Of a stretch of DNA of 64,000 bases, positions 23,853 through 33,200 are shown piece by piece. The notes below the pieces were generated by a model, which ran no database searches, was not told the origin of the DNA, and saw nothing but the letters and a program-made list of their open reading frames with translations. Source of the DNA: Lineus longissimus (lineage: Eukaryota > Nemertea > Pilidiophora > Heteronemertea > Lineidae). Where the stretch lies: assembly GCF_910592395.1 (NCBI RefSeq), contig NC_088321.1:11286001-11350000 (forward strand). Reading direction: 5' to 3'. Made by a program: the position numbers and the translations under genes. The stretch's first letter is position 1. The number at the start of each line of letters is the position of its first letter.

Positions 23853-24670
23853 CGACATATTAGAACATGGTATGATGAGATTTGAAAAACTGATGCTGGT
23901 ATTTTCTATAACACTGCGTGGGTGTTGAAACCAGAGCTAAAGGGCTACGGTGGAGAAGGCTCGGTCACCAAATGTCATCGACCTCGTCCTAGGCTGCACC
24001 ATCAGTGTTTTGACCGTCAGAGGAGGACTGAGATAGATTGACAGTCTTCGATAAGAGATGTTTAAAAGTAACCTGGAGCGGAGTTCCAGACATTGAAAAC
24101 CAGGAGAAAATCTTCAAACTACATCGAAAAGCTTATTCGCGAACTCTGCGAAATAAAGCGCCCAGAAAAAAAATGTGTCGGATCACAGAAAGTAAAAATG
24201 AACCCAACATATGATATTTACTATGAGTTTTCGGCAAAAGAGGCGGAGCTGTGGACAGTAAGGTTTTGATTTTTATTCCAAAACACCTCAAATTAATTAA
24301 ACATTAAAATGTGATTTAGACCTTTGTTTTTTTTACTGCGTCCATTCTTTGTACCCTAATTGTTCTGGTTCTGATCTCCAAAGATGCTGGAGCGAAACAG
24401 AGGCGAAATGTTTAACGCATCGAGAACGATACTAGATTGTTGCAACCAATATGTTTTTAAGGAATAGCACGCATGCCAGTATGCTGACGTTGCTTTCAAC
24501 ACATGGTTCTCTACTGAGGTCTCTGTGGTACGAAACAGGAGACTAAAACCTACAGAATAAAAAATGATATCCTCTTTCTTTGTAGGTGAAGACAATTGTT
24601 GATATTGGATTTATTCTCAGACATAATATTCAGGAATATTCTCTCTGCCAGCATAATAAGCTCCCATCAT

Positions 24671-24850
24671 GTTGTAAAGGTACTGTACATTACATGGTCT
24701 ATTGCGTTCAAGCTAGATAATTAAACATGACTGAAAGTGGCCGCGTCCAAGGTGAATAAATATTTTTATTTTGGCAAATTACGGAACACCTTTCCGTTTT
24801 TTAAAAAAAAAACTTTTTTTCTTTTTACGAATCGCCATTGTTTGCAAAAT
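24671..24850 (+). repeat. Dispersed 180-bp repeat, copy 2
   Basis: The second copy of the segment at 23673-23852, about 1 kb away. It is followed by CGCCCGCAAATATTTGGCGG and a related CCGCGAACATTTGGTGG (to about 24930). Similar CGCGAA/TTTTTCGC-type motifs occur near 12390, 20870, 42080, 55930 and 58340, suggesting an old abundant family. Confidence 0.65.
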
Positions 24851-25437
24851 CCGAGAAAAAAAACGCCCGCAAATATTTGGCGGTTAACAGTATCTATATG
24901 ACAATTAATAGCCGCGAACATTTGGTGGCTTAATACTGTTAGTGACGGGTCAACTTTTATCGCAAGAAGACAGCCAAAACTACATATTTCCTATAATTCA
25001 TCACGTATACCACAGGAGGAAACATTATGAAATTGTAATAAAAGAAGTATCTAGACGAGTGATGGTTTGTATTATTGTCGCAATTTTTGCGCCGGTTCTA
25101 TACGTCACATCCAGAAGTTTGTTAAACTGCTGATGGATAACATCACAAAAGCTTCGTTCGGGTAAAGTGAAGTGATAGAATGGCAGGAAAATGCTCAGAA
25201 AAGAAAAATGTACCAACGAACCAGATAGCTGTCGGTTTATTGCCTCATGAACTGAAGACCTGTTTTTTCAACCGCTCCTTTTTATATCATAGCGATTCAC
25301 GACACGCCTCGACACCATTCAAAGCAAATGTCTTCAAAGAATCTGAACGTTATTTTATCCCAACAACGTAGACCTACTCCAAAACAGCAGGGTGCATACC
25401 AATCCCCCAAATGGTTAAAAAAACCTCGCTAGCGTTA

Positions 25438-25768
25438 ATAATTATAATAATTATGAGACTTATATAGCGCTAAATCCAACTGGTTTCAGTCGCTCAAAGC
25501 GCTTCACATTATTACCCCTAGCTATTGGCCTGTACATTTGTGGTTCGAGCTCTACTCTCTGGGAGTATTACAGGTCCGAGCTGTAGCTATACAGCGCTCA
25601 GGACTAACATTCATAGTGTGCTAACTCTGCCAGCTTGGAGAGAAGCAAGTTGGGTTAAGTGCCTTGCTCAAAGACACAAAAACGAAACAGCAGTGACTCT
25701 TCCGAGAATCGAACCCACGACCTCCTGATGATGAGTCCGGTGCTCTAACCACTACGCCACTGATCTTC
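25438..25768 (-). mobile_element. tRNA-derived SINE with an L2-like 3' tail
   Basis: On the minus strand the element begins near 25768 with a tRNA-like head: an A-box-like GTGGCGTAGTGGTTAGAG, then a B box within GTGGGTTCGATTC. A body with TTTGAGCAAGGCACTTAA follows. The tail (GCGCTTTGAGCGACTGAAAC, TTTAGCGCTATATAAG, ATTATTATAATTATT) resembles a LINE 3' end. This is the layout of tRNA-SINEs mobilised by L2/CR1-type partners. A and B boxes are intact by eye, so RNA polymerase III transcription is possible. Confidence 0.85.
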
Positions 25769-26551
25769 CCTTGAATAGATATGTGTGCCGAATGCCACCA
25801 GGCACACTCCAAAGGACAACTCAGCATTGGACAGCCGAGAAGAAAAGAAATCGAGTCTGTCCAAAAGAGTTCTGGCGACGTATTAATAGTGGAAAAGGAC
25901 ATGAGGAGCTTGGTTTGACCTGAGAAAACATCCCTATTGTATTCATTAAATCGGAAAACTGTAATGATTATTGTAAAAGAAATTAGCCCAACACTCACAG
26001 TGACCCAAAGTTTGAAGACTAATTAACTCACTCAATTGGGTCACCTCTTGAACCCCATTATTCTGCATAGACCTTGATCTTTCATGTCCTCTTTCGGGAA
26101 GCCCTAGATTTTTTCTTAGGTTTTCTAGAAATCCCACCTTTCAGAGAAAAGTCGCACCTTTGTCGAATAAATCAGGAACAAGTTTGAGTCAATAAGTCGG
26201 AAAATGCCTCCTACTAGTGCCACGTCTACCTGATCAGATCCATGAATAATTCGTCATCTTTCATACAATGTAGTTTATCTCAAGTACTAAGCTGTTGTGG
26301 AGAAAATGGAAAAAATTACCTACCTTAATTCGACGAAATGATTATGAAAAGAGAAGAAAAAAACGAATACTGTTAAATACATTGTAACTGCAAAAAGTCA
26401 TAGATAAACACTGCTGCATCAACCACTGACACTGAAAACCAAAGCGGAAAAGCTGAACTAAAATGTTATCGATTCTGCAGCATGGTCACTGGCTATATCG
26501 TTTTGAAATTTATGCAGCTATCAAGTTTATGCCCGGACCCCCCTCCCCTGT

Positions 26552-26645
26552 TTTGACCTAGTTTTAACTTGATTTGAATTTCACGCTCTTGTATAACTCC
26601 GAAAGTTGTGGGTTTAATCCCACTTCAGGGCAAACATTTAAAAAG
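26552..26645 (+). repeat. Dispersed tRNA-like repeat, copy 1
   Basis: This shares a segment of about 95 bp with 54905-54995 in inverted orientation, from TTGATTTGAATTTC through a CTCTTGTATAACTCC stretch to GTTGTGGGTTTAATCCCAC. The last part resembles a tRNA T-arm with a weakened B box. The flanks are unrelated, so this is a dispersed retroposed family and not a segmental duplication. Confidence 0.6.
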
Positions 26646-27339
26646 AAGGTTTTCCTTTTCCTTTTTGTGTACTACAGTTTCTTTATTTTTTTTTAATTTG
26701 GCAGGCCGCCATCTTGAAAATCATATTTTGTCATTTTAAAGCCTTGGCTTAGAGTGACTAAATGGTTAGTGTATGTAATATGTTTTCATTACCGATCACC
26801 CAGGTTTTCAATTCGACCTACTCTTCAAGGTAATAGGGTTCAAGTTATTAATTTCACCAATAAGTAGCACGCTTTGTCATTATTTTTCCGCGAGTCGTTT
26901 CACTTTGGTATATATGCGTGATATATGCATATCAATATGTTGAAAGAGACCTACAAGGTACTTTCCATTTTTTGCACATTGATTCTCGCATGTATCTAAA
27001 AGCTGAGCGCCAACCCCTTGGGCCGTTTGTTTTTAAAAACAGCTGGCATTGACACAACATCAAAAACAAGTACGCTTTATTCTTGTAATGGACGCTTTTA
27101 AAAACGCAACAGTCATTGGCACATCAACATTAGAGAGAACAACCCACGTCAAACTTGGATGCTACAAGCACTAACTGACATTAAAAGAACCATCAGGTAA
27201 GCAGTTTCATAAGTACTCTAAAATCTCGAATGCAAGGATTGGGGCTCCGCCCAATGGTTTAAATGGGGATGGGCCAATAAGTCAGGCATTATTCTTTTAT
27301 CAATGGCAAGGGTCAGTAGTCAATAGTAGGGTCAATGAT

Positions 27340-28360
27340 AGTATCCCGAGTGCCACCCCTCTTCGCTCATTCTCGTTGTGTATTGGGGAATGGAAAGATG
27401 AAGCATATTGCCTGAAAACGAACAAGCCAATCGAGGTGCACCATCAAAAGGGTGGGGGGGGGGGGCGCAAGAAATTGATAATGACTATCCAACAATTACC
27501 TAAAAGTTCTTCTCTCCGCTCATTCACTCCCGCGAACACACTATGAATGACGAATAATCACTCGCTCGAGGGGTTTAAATACACTCGGGGTGTAGTAGCA
27601 TCCTGAATGCCACCCCTCTTCGCTCATTCTCATTGAGTATTGGGGAATGGAAAGGATCAAGCATATTGACCATGTTGACAAGTGTAATAACAATCTTCGT
27701 TATTATGTTTATCCTCCTTCTCCCAATACATAAAATATTCTTCTTCTTCGCAAACAATGATAAAGCATACTTTGCTGCTGAATAGCCTCAAGGAGTGGGT
27801 TAGTGTGGGTCAAAGGCTGGAGATTCCTTACATTTGAGATATCCAGAAGGTGTCTTCTTGATACTGCACTGTACAACCGACAGCTCGGATGGAATTAACA
27901 GTCAAATTTAGCTCCCATTTCGGCACTTTTATTATATTCACCTTTATGACTATACATGTAAATTACTAGCTAAAGACGTGAAGGAAAGAACCCCAGCCCT
28001 AACCTACGTGAAAGTCTAGCTTCCACAAAAGGATTTAGATATCCCCGGGACAAGGCCAAAGATCAACTCCCACGCGCTGCCAGGTTTCAAATATTCGATG
28101 TTGGAAACCCGGAAAGAATCACAATTGAACAGAATTATAAATACAGTAACATGTAGAGCCAGCCACGAATGACTTGTGCTCCGAGACTCGCTACACCATC
28201 AAAGCACAGTGTAGCATGTACAGTGTACAGGAAGGTGTACACAAATACGGCGATAATTACTAACATAGCGGAGCGTTAGGTCTGCACACCTCGGCGAACA
28301 AACAATGAATGACGAATGGTCTCTCGCTCGAGGGGTTTAAATTTACTCGGGGCGTAATCT
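27340..28360 (+). repeat. Interleaved dispersed duplicates
   Basis: Two short sequences are each present twice. GCCACCCCTCTTCGCTCATT with following TATTGGGGAATGGAAAG lies near 27351 and 27608. GAATGACGAAT...CTCGCTCGAGGGGTTTAAAT lies at 27544-27580 and 28306-28342. Because the second copy of one adjoins the first copy of the other, the parent may be one composite repeat that has been broken up. A poly-G run is at 27454-27465. Confidence 0.5.
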
Positions 28361-28635
28361 TGCTCTGATTTTGGCTGACATTGACAGTGAAACGAAATCA
28401 ACGTCACTTGTTGTAGTAGGCCCATTTCTTCTAATAAAAGCGACCCTATTGTGTCGTTTCTTTAGAATTGATATTGAGGTTTTAGAATCCCTCCTCCATT
28501 GTAATGGATGGGGCGGAGGCTCAGTCATTTGTATTCGAGGTTTAAGAGTATATTCAAATGCACTTGATCCACTGATTGCAACAAGAGGACTATATATTGA
28601 CGCAAGAAATGAAAAGAATGTGGTCGAGGCAGCTA

Positions 28636-28650
28636 GGGGGGGGGGGGGGG
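28636..28650. repeat. Poly-G tract (15 bases)
   Basis: A G run about 180 bases before the large inverted repeat at 28833. Shorter C or G runs of 10-13 bases lie at 27454-27465, 29520-29531, 45498-45508, 49444-49453 and 52993-53005. Confidence 0.9.
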
Positions 28651-28832
28651 TGCCAGGATCGAGGGCGAAAAGGAATGATCATGAGCGTTAAAGTCAGGGA
28701 CGTTTTGGCTAAAGTCTTAGAGCAGTGGACGGATTATCTTCCTAGTAAGTTTTTTCTTCTACAGCTTCTTTCTGCATGATTATTTTCTAAAAGTGTCTGA
28801 CATAAACTTGATTTCATTTCGAAGCAACTGAT

Positions 28833-29273
28833 CGACTTTTATTTAACATGCAAGCTACACATGATTTGAATGTGTTGCGGGATAGGGTACGCCTATCTGA
28901 CCTTAGAAACCCAATTCTCAAGTTTTTCCATTGGTGGGTGTAGAAGATCGATAGAGGGGTTAGAATTTTTGGATCATTGGACCACGAATGGGAGCTCTGT
29001 ACAGGAGCACAAGCATCAATGTACATGCAAATATTGAACGGTTGGATTGAGAACCAATAAATGTATTACAAACATATAGAAACATGGTCCCTCCTGTACA
29101 GAGCTCCCACTGGTGGTCCAATGATGAAACCATTGACACAAATTCTAACCCCTCAATATTCATACACCCACCACTGGGAAAACTTAAGCATTGGGTTTCT
29201 GTGGTCAGGTAGGCGTACTTTATCTCTCAATACATTCAAATCATGTGTAGCTTGCATGTTAAATAAAAGTCGT
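28833..29273. repeat. Large inverted repeat, arms about 180 bp, spacer about 80 bp
   Basis: 28833-29010 (CGACTTTTATTTAACATGCA to GGGAGCTCTGTACAGGAG) reappears inverted at 29089-29273. Identity by eye is roughly four in five, with a short extra piece in the right arm. The several short open frames read here on both strands mirror each other and are products of the symmetry, not genes. It could be a foldback transposon or two head-to-head repeat insertions. Confidence 0.8.
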
Positions 29274-30852
29274 TCAGCTCCCGGGCGGCTTTCAAAGGCG
29301 TTGGATTATTTCGCTAATATTCGCGGTTATGGAATCCGACCCTTATTTATTATTTCAGCATGTAGCCCTTCTGGCATGCCTGGTGCGGGAAACGTTTCGC
29401 ACCACCAAGGATACCCGAGTTTGGATTTATCCATCATAACATGACACTGTCGCTAATGATGTGTTGTCATCATTAGCATTGACATTGCGAACGACTCATT
29501 GACGTCATGATCGTAGCCTCCCCCCCCCCCCGCGCAGCGCTTGCCAATGCACCGATCTGCACAGTGGATTGATAAAAAGAGGGTTTACTCGGTATTGAAA
29601 TCGGAATTGCGTATTTTTTATCGCAGATATAGAAATTGTACAGTTCATGTGCAATTTCGTGACTCACCGATCCAACGCCGGCATGACCGCCCCCAGTGCA
29701 ATGCACACTAGCGAGAGTGTGCGAGATTATTAGCGAGAGACAAGACCACTAATGAATATTCATAGGTTGGAGGGTCGAGGCCTATCAATTAGACGAGTGC
29801 ATTTTTTTAACTCTCAAGTACATATTTGGAGAGGAAAAAATATTTGTTGTGGCAATTCTACAGATATAAAGAAATTATTTGATGAAAAAATTAGTTTCGA
29901 ATTTTGCTAATTTGGTAATAGGGGGCGTGTTTTAGATTTTTCTGCCAGTTGGCTGAAAAGAGTGGGAATATCAATGTCTTTCTAATTTGTCGATTATCAA
30001 AAAATTTCCGTGGTCAACTACCAGTTTATTTTTCACCATTTACTTGCTCGACTGTCCGGAATATCATATCAAAATTTCAGATTCACAACCCCACGCAGTA
30101 TTTGATGCGTCGCGGTCAAACATGGACAATTTAACTGCTAAAAGGCTTAAAAAATCAATGATGGTCTTGTCTCTGAACAGGTCAAAGCCCTTTCATCCTG
30201 ATTTGGCCCATCAGCCTGTCATTCTGAACCCTTGCTGTGAAATTGACACAAAAAATGCCAAGGGCAGGACATGATGTTATGACCATCAGAAATGTTAGAC
30301 AACTTGGTGTCGCCCCCCCCCCCCCCCCCATTGGCTATCTCGATTGAAAAATGTTGAATTGCATCCAACGACAAAAAGCTCTATATGTATGGGGCCTTGG
30401 CTTGCATATTCCAAAACGCTGTTGATCGGCGAGTCTGGAGGAATTGCAATGTAAAAGTTGATCCTTTATAATAAGTAGGAAAATTAAAATCAAGAACAGA
30501 ACAATTGGAAAAAAGAATTTCGCTATCTGCCAATAAAGAATAAAAGTTGTGATTGTGTGTACCATGGGGTTCTTTTTTAAAAATCGCATGAATAAATCGT
30601 AGTGAAATGTTGCGGTTTACTGTAATGTAGAATATATTTGTTACCCGTTATAGCATCAACTCAGCCAGAGGACACTCCGTGATCTATATTCGGCAAACAA
30701 CTTGGAGGCTAAAATTACGAGGTATTTGTACAAACAGCCTTACATCTTTGCGATGATTTATGAACCTAGACCCTGCACGTGATTTTGCACCATTTCCTAG
30801 TTGAGAGAACAACATTATGATACGACATAAATTTCCTTAAAAACTATCTTAC
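29274..30852. other. Putative intron 2 side of the receptor-like gene; no exon found
   Basis: This stretch follows the exon 2 donor on the minus strand. It holds the poly-C tracts at 29520 and 30313. I could not find the next expected ligand-domain exon here. Confidence 0.4.
30313..30329. repeat. Poly-C tract (17 bases)
   Basis: An uninterrupted C run about 520 bases below the end of exon 2 of the receptor-like gene, in what would be intron 2. Confidence 0.9.
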
Positions 30853-31217
30853 CTGCAAATTTCCTCGAAACCTTGTCCCTAAACACCTCATCCAACTCTA
30901 AATCCATCTTGCTACCAGACATTCTCCCAGCATTCAATAAATGAAAGTCATTTTTAACTCCGTGTGACTTCATCCGTTCGATAAGTGCACTTGTACTCAA
31001 GAAACAAAACTTTGTGAATATTTCTCCATAACCGTCAGGGTCATAAATTCCGTAAACTCGATTCCAGTTGTGGAATTTTAGGATGTTGTGGATGTACTCG
31101 GAAACTCCTCCGAAACCTGGGCCTATCCTGGTCAAGAGTCCAAACTCTGCCTTACGGGAGAAATCATTTGCCATTGCTCCTACGGTTATCATTGGGATGT
31201 TCCAATACGGCGAATAC
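30853..31217 (-). CDS. Exon 2 of the natriuretic peptide receptor-like gene (ligand-binding domain continued)
   Basis: This 365-nt exon has an AAG acceptor just before 31217 and a canonical donor, TTTGCAG|GTAAGA, at 30853. It encodes about 121 residues directly following exon 1. YWNIPMITVGA matches the segment after the AAAPVAR signature in NPR-A/B/C. LTRIGP corresponds to the family's LTRxxP, and FHNWNRVYGIYDP to the HHWxRVALVY segment. The cysteine in TKFCFL matches the conserved Cys of RxCYF. The exon leaves in phase 1. The next expected segment (the VIMCAS...FFNIxLF region) was not recognised on the minus strand down to position 1. The guanylate cyclase, kinase-like and transmembrane parts are therefore unseen, and whether this is a cyclase receptor, a clearance-type receptor or a truncated duplicate is open. 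Confidence 0.85.
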
Positions 31218-32298
31218 CTTGAGATTACAGAAAGCGATTTTAAGATTAATTGCGGCATATATTCGAGGCTTACATGTTTTTCAGATTTATAAAGAAAGCG
31301 CACTCAAGGCGGTTCAGTTTCCAAAAGAACATTAAGATGCCTCAATCTATTATTCAAAGAAAACATTTTGACCGGTTACAGTTGGCGTATTTGAGATTCT
31401 CAAAAAGACATACATGTATTCGAAGCGTATTTTAAATCAAGGAAGGTGTATTTGAGGTGTATTTCACATTTAAGCTAAGAGACATACTTCTAAAATCGAT
31501 TTCGAAAACGAGTTACAAAGAGGATAATGCATCTCGAAGCGTATAGCTCTGGAATATTACTGAAAGCGAATTTGATAATGAAGAGGTCCATTTCGAGGCG
31601 TATTTGAGATTAAAGAAGGCGTAATCAACGTGTTTTTCAAAATAAAGGGCCCTCATTTGTGGTGTGCTGATAATTATTTTCCAAAAGGGGAAAAGAAGAA
31701 GAAGAGTATATGAATGAGTTTTAGATTTAAACGATTAGAGAAGGCTTTTTTAGATTACAGAAAGCGTATAAGAGGCGTATTTTATATCAACGACGTGGCA
31801 TTTGAGCCAGGGTTGTTTCAAATAATTTCCATTAACAGAAAAAAATGAGGGGATGTGTGGGCTTAGAGAAATTACAAATGCTAGCGAATGTACTAGGTAA
31901 TTGAAGGCAACAGGCAGAAAATAATTAGCTCAGCATTGGCGGTGAGTAGGCCCCATTACATCTAAGCGTAGTGTAGATTGGACATATCATGACTCGTCTT
32001 GGCACAAGTTGCAAGACAGGTTCTCAAAAAACAACCCAGTTTGAGGCCACAATTACACATCCCTTGGCTTCAAATGAAAGAAAAGCGCCACTTTCGATAT
32101 GTTTTGACTGTCCACTGATCGCAAAGACAAAATTTTGCCGAATGAGTTGCAGGGCTAAGACAATTTTGTAAATTTGAATCAGCTAAAATCACTATACTTT
32201 TTTTGGGCAGTGTTGACATAACGTCTACGGAAAGAAGATCTGAGAAATAGAGAGAGACTCCTCAAACACGCCTTCTTATTAATCTTACTTATAATTAC
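31218..32298 (-). other. Intron 1 of the receptor-like gene, with degenerate tandem repeats
   Basis: The intron has GT at 32297-32298 and AG at 31218-31219 on the minus strand. On the plus strand, 31250-31800 is built of diverged pieces that recur: GAGGCGTATTTGAGATTA, GAAGCGTATTTTA, GATTACAGAAAGCG and AAGAAGGCGTA. The copy of GATTACAGAAAGCG at about 31223-31236 sits right beside the splice acceptor, so the array reaches the exon edge. No other gene is seen inside. Confidence 0.6.
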
Positions 32299-32627
32299 CT
32301 AGCCACTGGCGCCGCCGCGTAATCACAAAAAGGCCCAAAGAACACGTTCACTTCGTTATTCATATAAAACTTCATGGCTGCAATCGGTGCCAAGGTATTA
32401 CTACAGTTCGAATCCTCGTATTTAACATTGATATGCTGATATAATCCCATGGCCTTGACCTTTTCTATGCCGATTTGAATCGCCGGGGCTGTCTTGGTGA
32501 TGCTTGCATTGTATTTTGTATCGGCTGGTAGTATAACTCGTATTTTTGCGATAAGGTGTGTCAGGTTTTGGCTTGCTGCGAAAGTGACTGCTAACAAGCA
32601 TATCAATGCTACGGATGCAGCCGTCAT
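32299..32627 (-). CDS. Exon 1 of a natriuretic peptide receptor-like gene (signal peptide and start of ligand-binding domain)
   Basis: The 109 full codons begin at an ATG at 32627. Residues 1-20 form a typical signal peptide (hydrophobic core SVALICLLAVTFAA), so the product should be extracellular or type I membrane. The mature part looks like the periplasmic-binding-protein-fold ligand domain (ANF receptor family) of natriuretic peptide receptors and membrane guanylate cyclases. The strongest signature is GPFCDYAAAPVAR at residues 98-110, close to the family's GPxCxYAAAPVxR. Cys75 and Cys101 fit the conserved first disulfide. Possible N-glycosylation sites are N21, N40 and N74. The exon ends in phase 2 at AG|GTAATT (donor at 32297-32298), and joining to 31217 restores the Arg codon. 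No in-frame stop is seen. The family is well supported; ligand and subtype are unknown. Confidence 0.85.
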
Positions 32628-32670
32628 CTTGGACGTATAATGTTGATTTTGATACTGCTATCCGCAACAG

Positions 32671-32679
32671 CCTCTTATA
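32671..32679 (-). promoter_or_regulatory. Possible TATA box of the receptor-like gene
   Basis: On the minus strand TATAAGAGG lies about 45-50 bases before the start ATG at 32627. A start site 25-30 bases downstream would give a very short 5' leader. Such motifs are common by chance in AT-rich DNA, so this is only a candidate. Confidence 0.25.
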
Positions 32680-32714
32680 TTGATGAAATAAAAGCTTGAG
32701 CAAAAATATATGTA

Positions 32715-33200
32715 TTCCTGTTATAGTACCTATCCTCCAGTTTGAAATTCGTCACTGTGTTTTTGGCCCGTTGATCACTTAACATAACATGTGGCTGCTT
32801 ATGATGAACAATCTTAAATCTTAAGCTAACATACTGTATTATCTTCCTGTTCCAAATATTGTAACCGATATTATCCTCTATTCGTCACTTAAACCTTTAG
32901 TCCGTTACTTCTATCAGCATCAGCGCAGTGGAAAATCCAAAACTCTAAGAAACATATGTATATTGCTGTAATATCCTCCAGTTCCACCAATACTGTCCTC
33001 GATTCGTCCTCCAGCATTTAGTCTCCTACTTTACAGAGACTTGTTGCAAACAAGCTTAAGGTTTAATTCAAGCAAACTCGCTCCTGAGTATCCTCGATAT
33101 GATCCAGTTTCAAATAATCGTCCGTATCTTCAATTCTTTCCTCGATCGTTTACCTCCCACATTTATCCATCTATTAATCTACTTAACATCCGGTTACCTT
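32715..33200. repeat. Degenerate tandem repeats upstream of the receptor-like gene
   Basis: Roughly four diverged units of about 110-130 bp can be picked out by a recurring core near TATCCTCCAGTTT...ATTCGTC (about 32729, 32870, 32975 and 33085). The units are too diverged for a clean consensus by eye. They lie in what would be the promoter-proximal region of the minus-strand gene. The strongly pyrimidine-biased plus strand makes part of the similarity compositional. Confidence 0.4.

Noticed and set aside
25621-25998. 125-codon open frame on the minus strand
   Set aside because: Half of it is the tRNA-derived head of the SINE at 25438-25768; the rest has no motif.
29061-29444. 127-codon plus-strand frame with a mirror frame on the minus strand
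   Set aside because: Explained by the inverted repeat 28833-29273, which yields similar peptides from both arms.
29473-29706. HEIAH sequence resembling a zinc protease HExxH motif
   Set aside because: A five-residue match in a short frame next to a poly-C run, without neighbouring metzincin or gluzincin features.
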